Below, piece after piece: positions 42,001 to 43,155 of a stretch of 43,155 bases of DNA (positions are counted from its first letter, which is position 1; the number at the start of each line of letters is the position of its first letter). Both the position numbers and the translations under genes were made by a program. Source of the stretch: a candidate division WOR-1 bacterium RIFCSPHIGHO2_01_FULL_53_15 (GTDB taxonomy: Bacteria > Margulisbacteria > WOR-1 > O2-12-FULL-45-9 > XYB2-FULL-48-7); the NCBI GenBank assembly GCA_001772335.1, contig METM01000021.1, positions 121,231-164,385 on the forward strand. The letters are read 5' to 3'. The notes beneath the pieces are model-generated. The model worked only from the letters and a program-made list of their open reading frames with translations, was not told where the DNA came from and did not search any database.

Positions 42001-43155
42001 ATGGAAACCGGGAAAATACGGCTTTATCTCCGCCTCAAATGGGTAATCATTGGCGTGGTTCTGGGAGTCACCATTTTCGAGAACCTGATCGCCTTTACCC
42101 CCCTCTCAACCGGCGTCACGCTGACGGCCGTGCTCCTGGCGGCGGCCGGCGCTCTTCGGCTGCGCCGGGCGCTTGAGAAGGACCGGGCGACAAATTTTCT
42201 CGTCCACCTCGCGCTCGCCTTTGATTTTTTCCTTATTATCCTGGCCATTTATGTCGGCGGCAGCCTCGAAAGCATGTGGTATTTCCTGCTGGTCTTCATC
42301 CCGTTCATCGCCGGCTATATTTTTGGCGCCCGGACCTCTTTGTTTTACGCGGCAGCTTCGCTGGCCCTGGTCATGGCCGTCGTTCTGCTGGAATACTTTA
42401 ATGTCATCCCGCATTTTGACGCTTTCACTCCGCCGGAAACCTATTGGCGAAGATATGAATACATCATTGATTACCTGTTGGGGCTTTTCCTGCTTTATTT
42501 TGTGGGGGCGTTGGCCAGCGCCTATCTGACCAAACTGCTCGAACAAAGGACGCGGGAAGTTCAGGGCTACACTCAGCAGCTTGAAGCAAGCGTCGCCCGG
42601 AGCCGGGCTTCGGAAGCAGAAGCGCAGCGGGCGAAAGAGGAGCTGGAAATACGAGTGCGGGAAAGGACCCGGGAGCTGGAGGGAATCAGGGAGAATCTCG
42701 AGAAAAATGTTGAAGCGAGGACAGGGGAGCTTGAGGCCGCCCGCCGGGCCGCCCTCCACATGCTCAAAGACCTCAAAGAAGATATGGTCAAGCTCGAGGC
42801 GGTCGACCGCCTGAAAACGGAGTTCCTCTCAATGGTCAGCCACGAATTGCGCACGCCGCTGACGCCGATCAAGGGCTATCTCTCGCTCCTGCTGGCCAAC
42901 AAGATGGGCGAGGTGAGCGGCCAGCAGAAAGACGCGCTCGTCATCCTCGCTCGCCAGAGCGACCACCTGCAGGACCTGATCGAGAGCTTGCTCGACATCT
43001 CGCGCCTCGAGCTCGGCAAGCCGATCCCGATCTCCAAAGAGCCGCTCTCGGTCAAAAAAGTGATCGATGAAGTGGTCGAGGCGGTGAGGATCATGGCCGA
43101 GAGCCGCGGTTTGAGCGTCAATGTCGAGGCGGCAGAAAATATCCCGACGATCATC
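42001..43155 (+). CDS. Membrane histidine kinase, C-terminus outside the window
   Basis: The frame is open from ATG 42001 to the window end (385 residues). Residues 10-190 hold five to six transmembrane helices. A long coiled coil (about 190-265) with repeated RTRELE and EARTGELEAARR heptads follows. The HisKA domain has SMVSHELRTPLTPIKGY with the acceptor His at about residue 281. The ATPase domain begins near the end and is cut off. It starts two bases after the CHASE4 sensor gene stop. The layout (membrane bundle then kinase) resembles the kinase at 596-1897. Confidence 0.92.
   Translation, partial: METGKIRLYLRLKWVIIGVVLGVTIFENLIAFTPLSTGVTLTAVLLAAAGALRLRRALEKDRATNFLVHLALAFDFFLIILAIYVGGSLESMWYFLLVFIPFIAGYIFGARTSLFYAAASLALVMAVVLLEYFNVIPHFDAFTPPETYWRRYEYIIDYLLGLFLLYFVGALASAYLTKLLEQRTREVQGYTQQLEASVARSRASEAEAQRAKEELEIRVRERTRELEGIRENLEKNVEARTGELEAARRAALHMLKDLKEDMVKLEAVDRLKTEFLSMVSHELRTPLTPIKGYLSLLLANKMGEVSGQQKDALVILARQSDHLQDLIESLLDISRLELGKPIPISKEPLSVKKVIDEVVEAVRIMAESRGLSVNVEAAENIPTII

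Overview
This window comes from a diderm (Gram-negative-type) bacterium of an uncultivated-looking lineage. Many exported proteins look like outer-membrane beta-barrels, and the housekeeping genes (tsaD, secDF, uppP, ftsK, mutM, nadE, pabB) are bacterial and read with the standard bacterial code. The mix of genes and the dense short palindromic repeats remind me of the Margulisbacteria/Saganbacteria (WOR-1) type of genome. That placement is an inference and is weak.

Layout. Bases 1-2966 hold, on the minus strand, an unrecognised partial gene, a membrane histidine kinase and tsaD. Bases 2967-12570 form an A+T-richer accessory island, almost all on the minus strand. It contains three nucleotidyltransferase-based toxin-antitoxin-like modules (wHTH-NTase/HEPN, MNT/truncated HEPN, and NTase/63-aa protein). 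Two orphan copies of the first ~17 codons of tsaD lie at 3972-4055 and 11744-11845, so the 5' end of tsaD appears three times in the same orientation. Between the two remnants sit an intact ISL3 element and an operon of exported enzymes: a pyruvoyl arginine decarboxylase homologue, two PsiD/PSD-like pyruvoyl decarboxylases, L-asparaginase, a C-terminal glutaminase relic and a beta-barrel protein. Together these suggest amino-acid decarboxylation and deamidation outside the cytoplasm (acid resistance, amine production or nitrogen scavenging).

Bases 12600-18630 carry a chagasin-like protease inhibitor, two exported proteins, an MBL-fold hydrolase, a TrkA/KtrA-type K+ regulatory protein divergent from a KimA-like permease, and pabB. 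Bases 18800-28700 carry an AI-2E family transporter, a 59-aa tautomerase, mutM, tRNA-Arg(CCG), secD-secF-uppP, a beta-barrel protein, a vWA lipoprotein and ftsK. Bases 29371-34240 hold a btuF-btuC-btuD type importer followed by a YfhO-like membrane protein. They are followed by a minus-strand cluster of six tRNAs (Pro, Gly, Arg, Leu, Lys, His). Bases 34900-43155 hold a CDF metal exporter, a beta-barrel protein, an NfnAB/SudAB-type flavoprotein pair, NAD synthetase and a CHASE4-HAMP-PAS sensor next to a histidine kinase cut by the window edge.

Three genome-wide habits stand out. First, short palindromic repeats lie in frame inside conserved genes (tsaD, pabB, nfnB-like, yfhO-like), always in loops or linkers, and two of the families also have an intergenic copy nearby. 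Second, short DNA words recur inside unrelated coding regions. Third, many first-in-operon genes have a TATAAT-like box only 6-9 bases before the start codon and no Shine-Dalgarno sequence, which predicts leaderless mRNAs; genes for exported proteins instead have normal promoters and strong Shine-Dalgarno sites.
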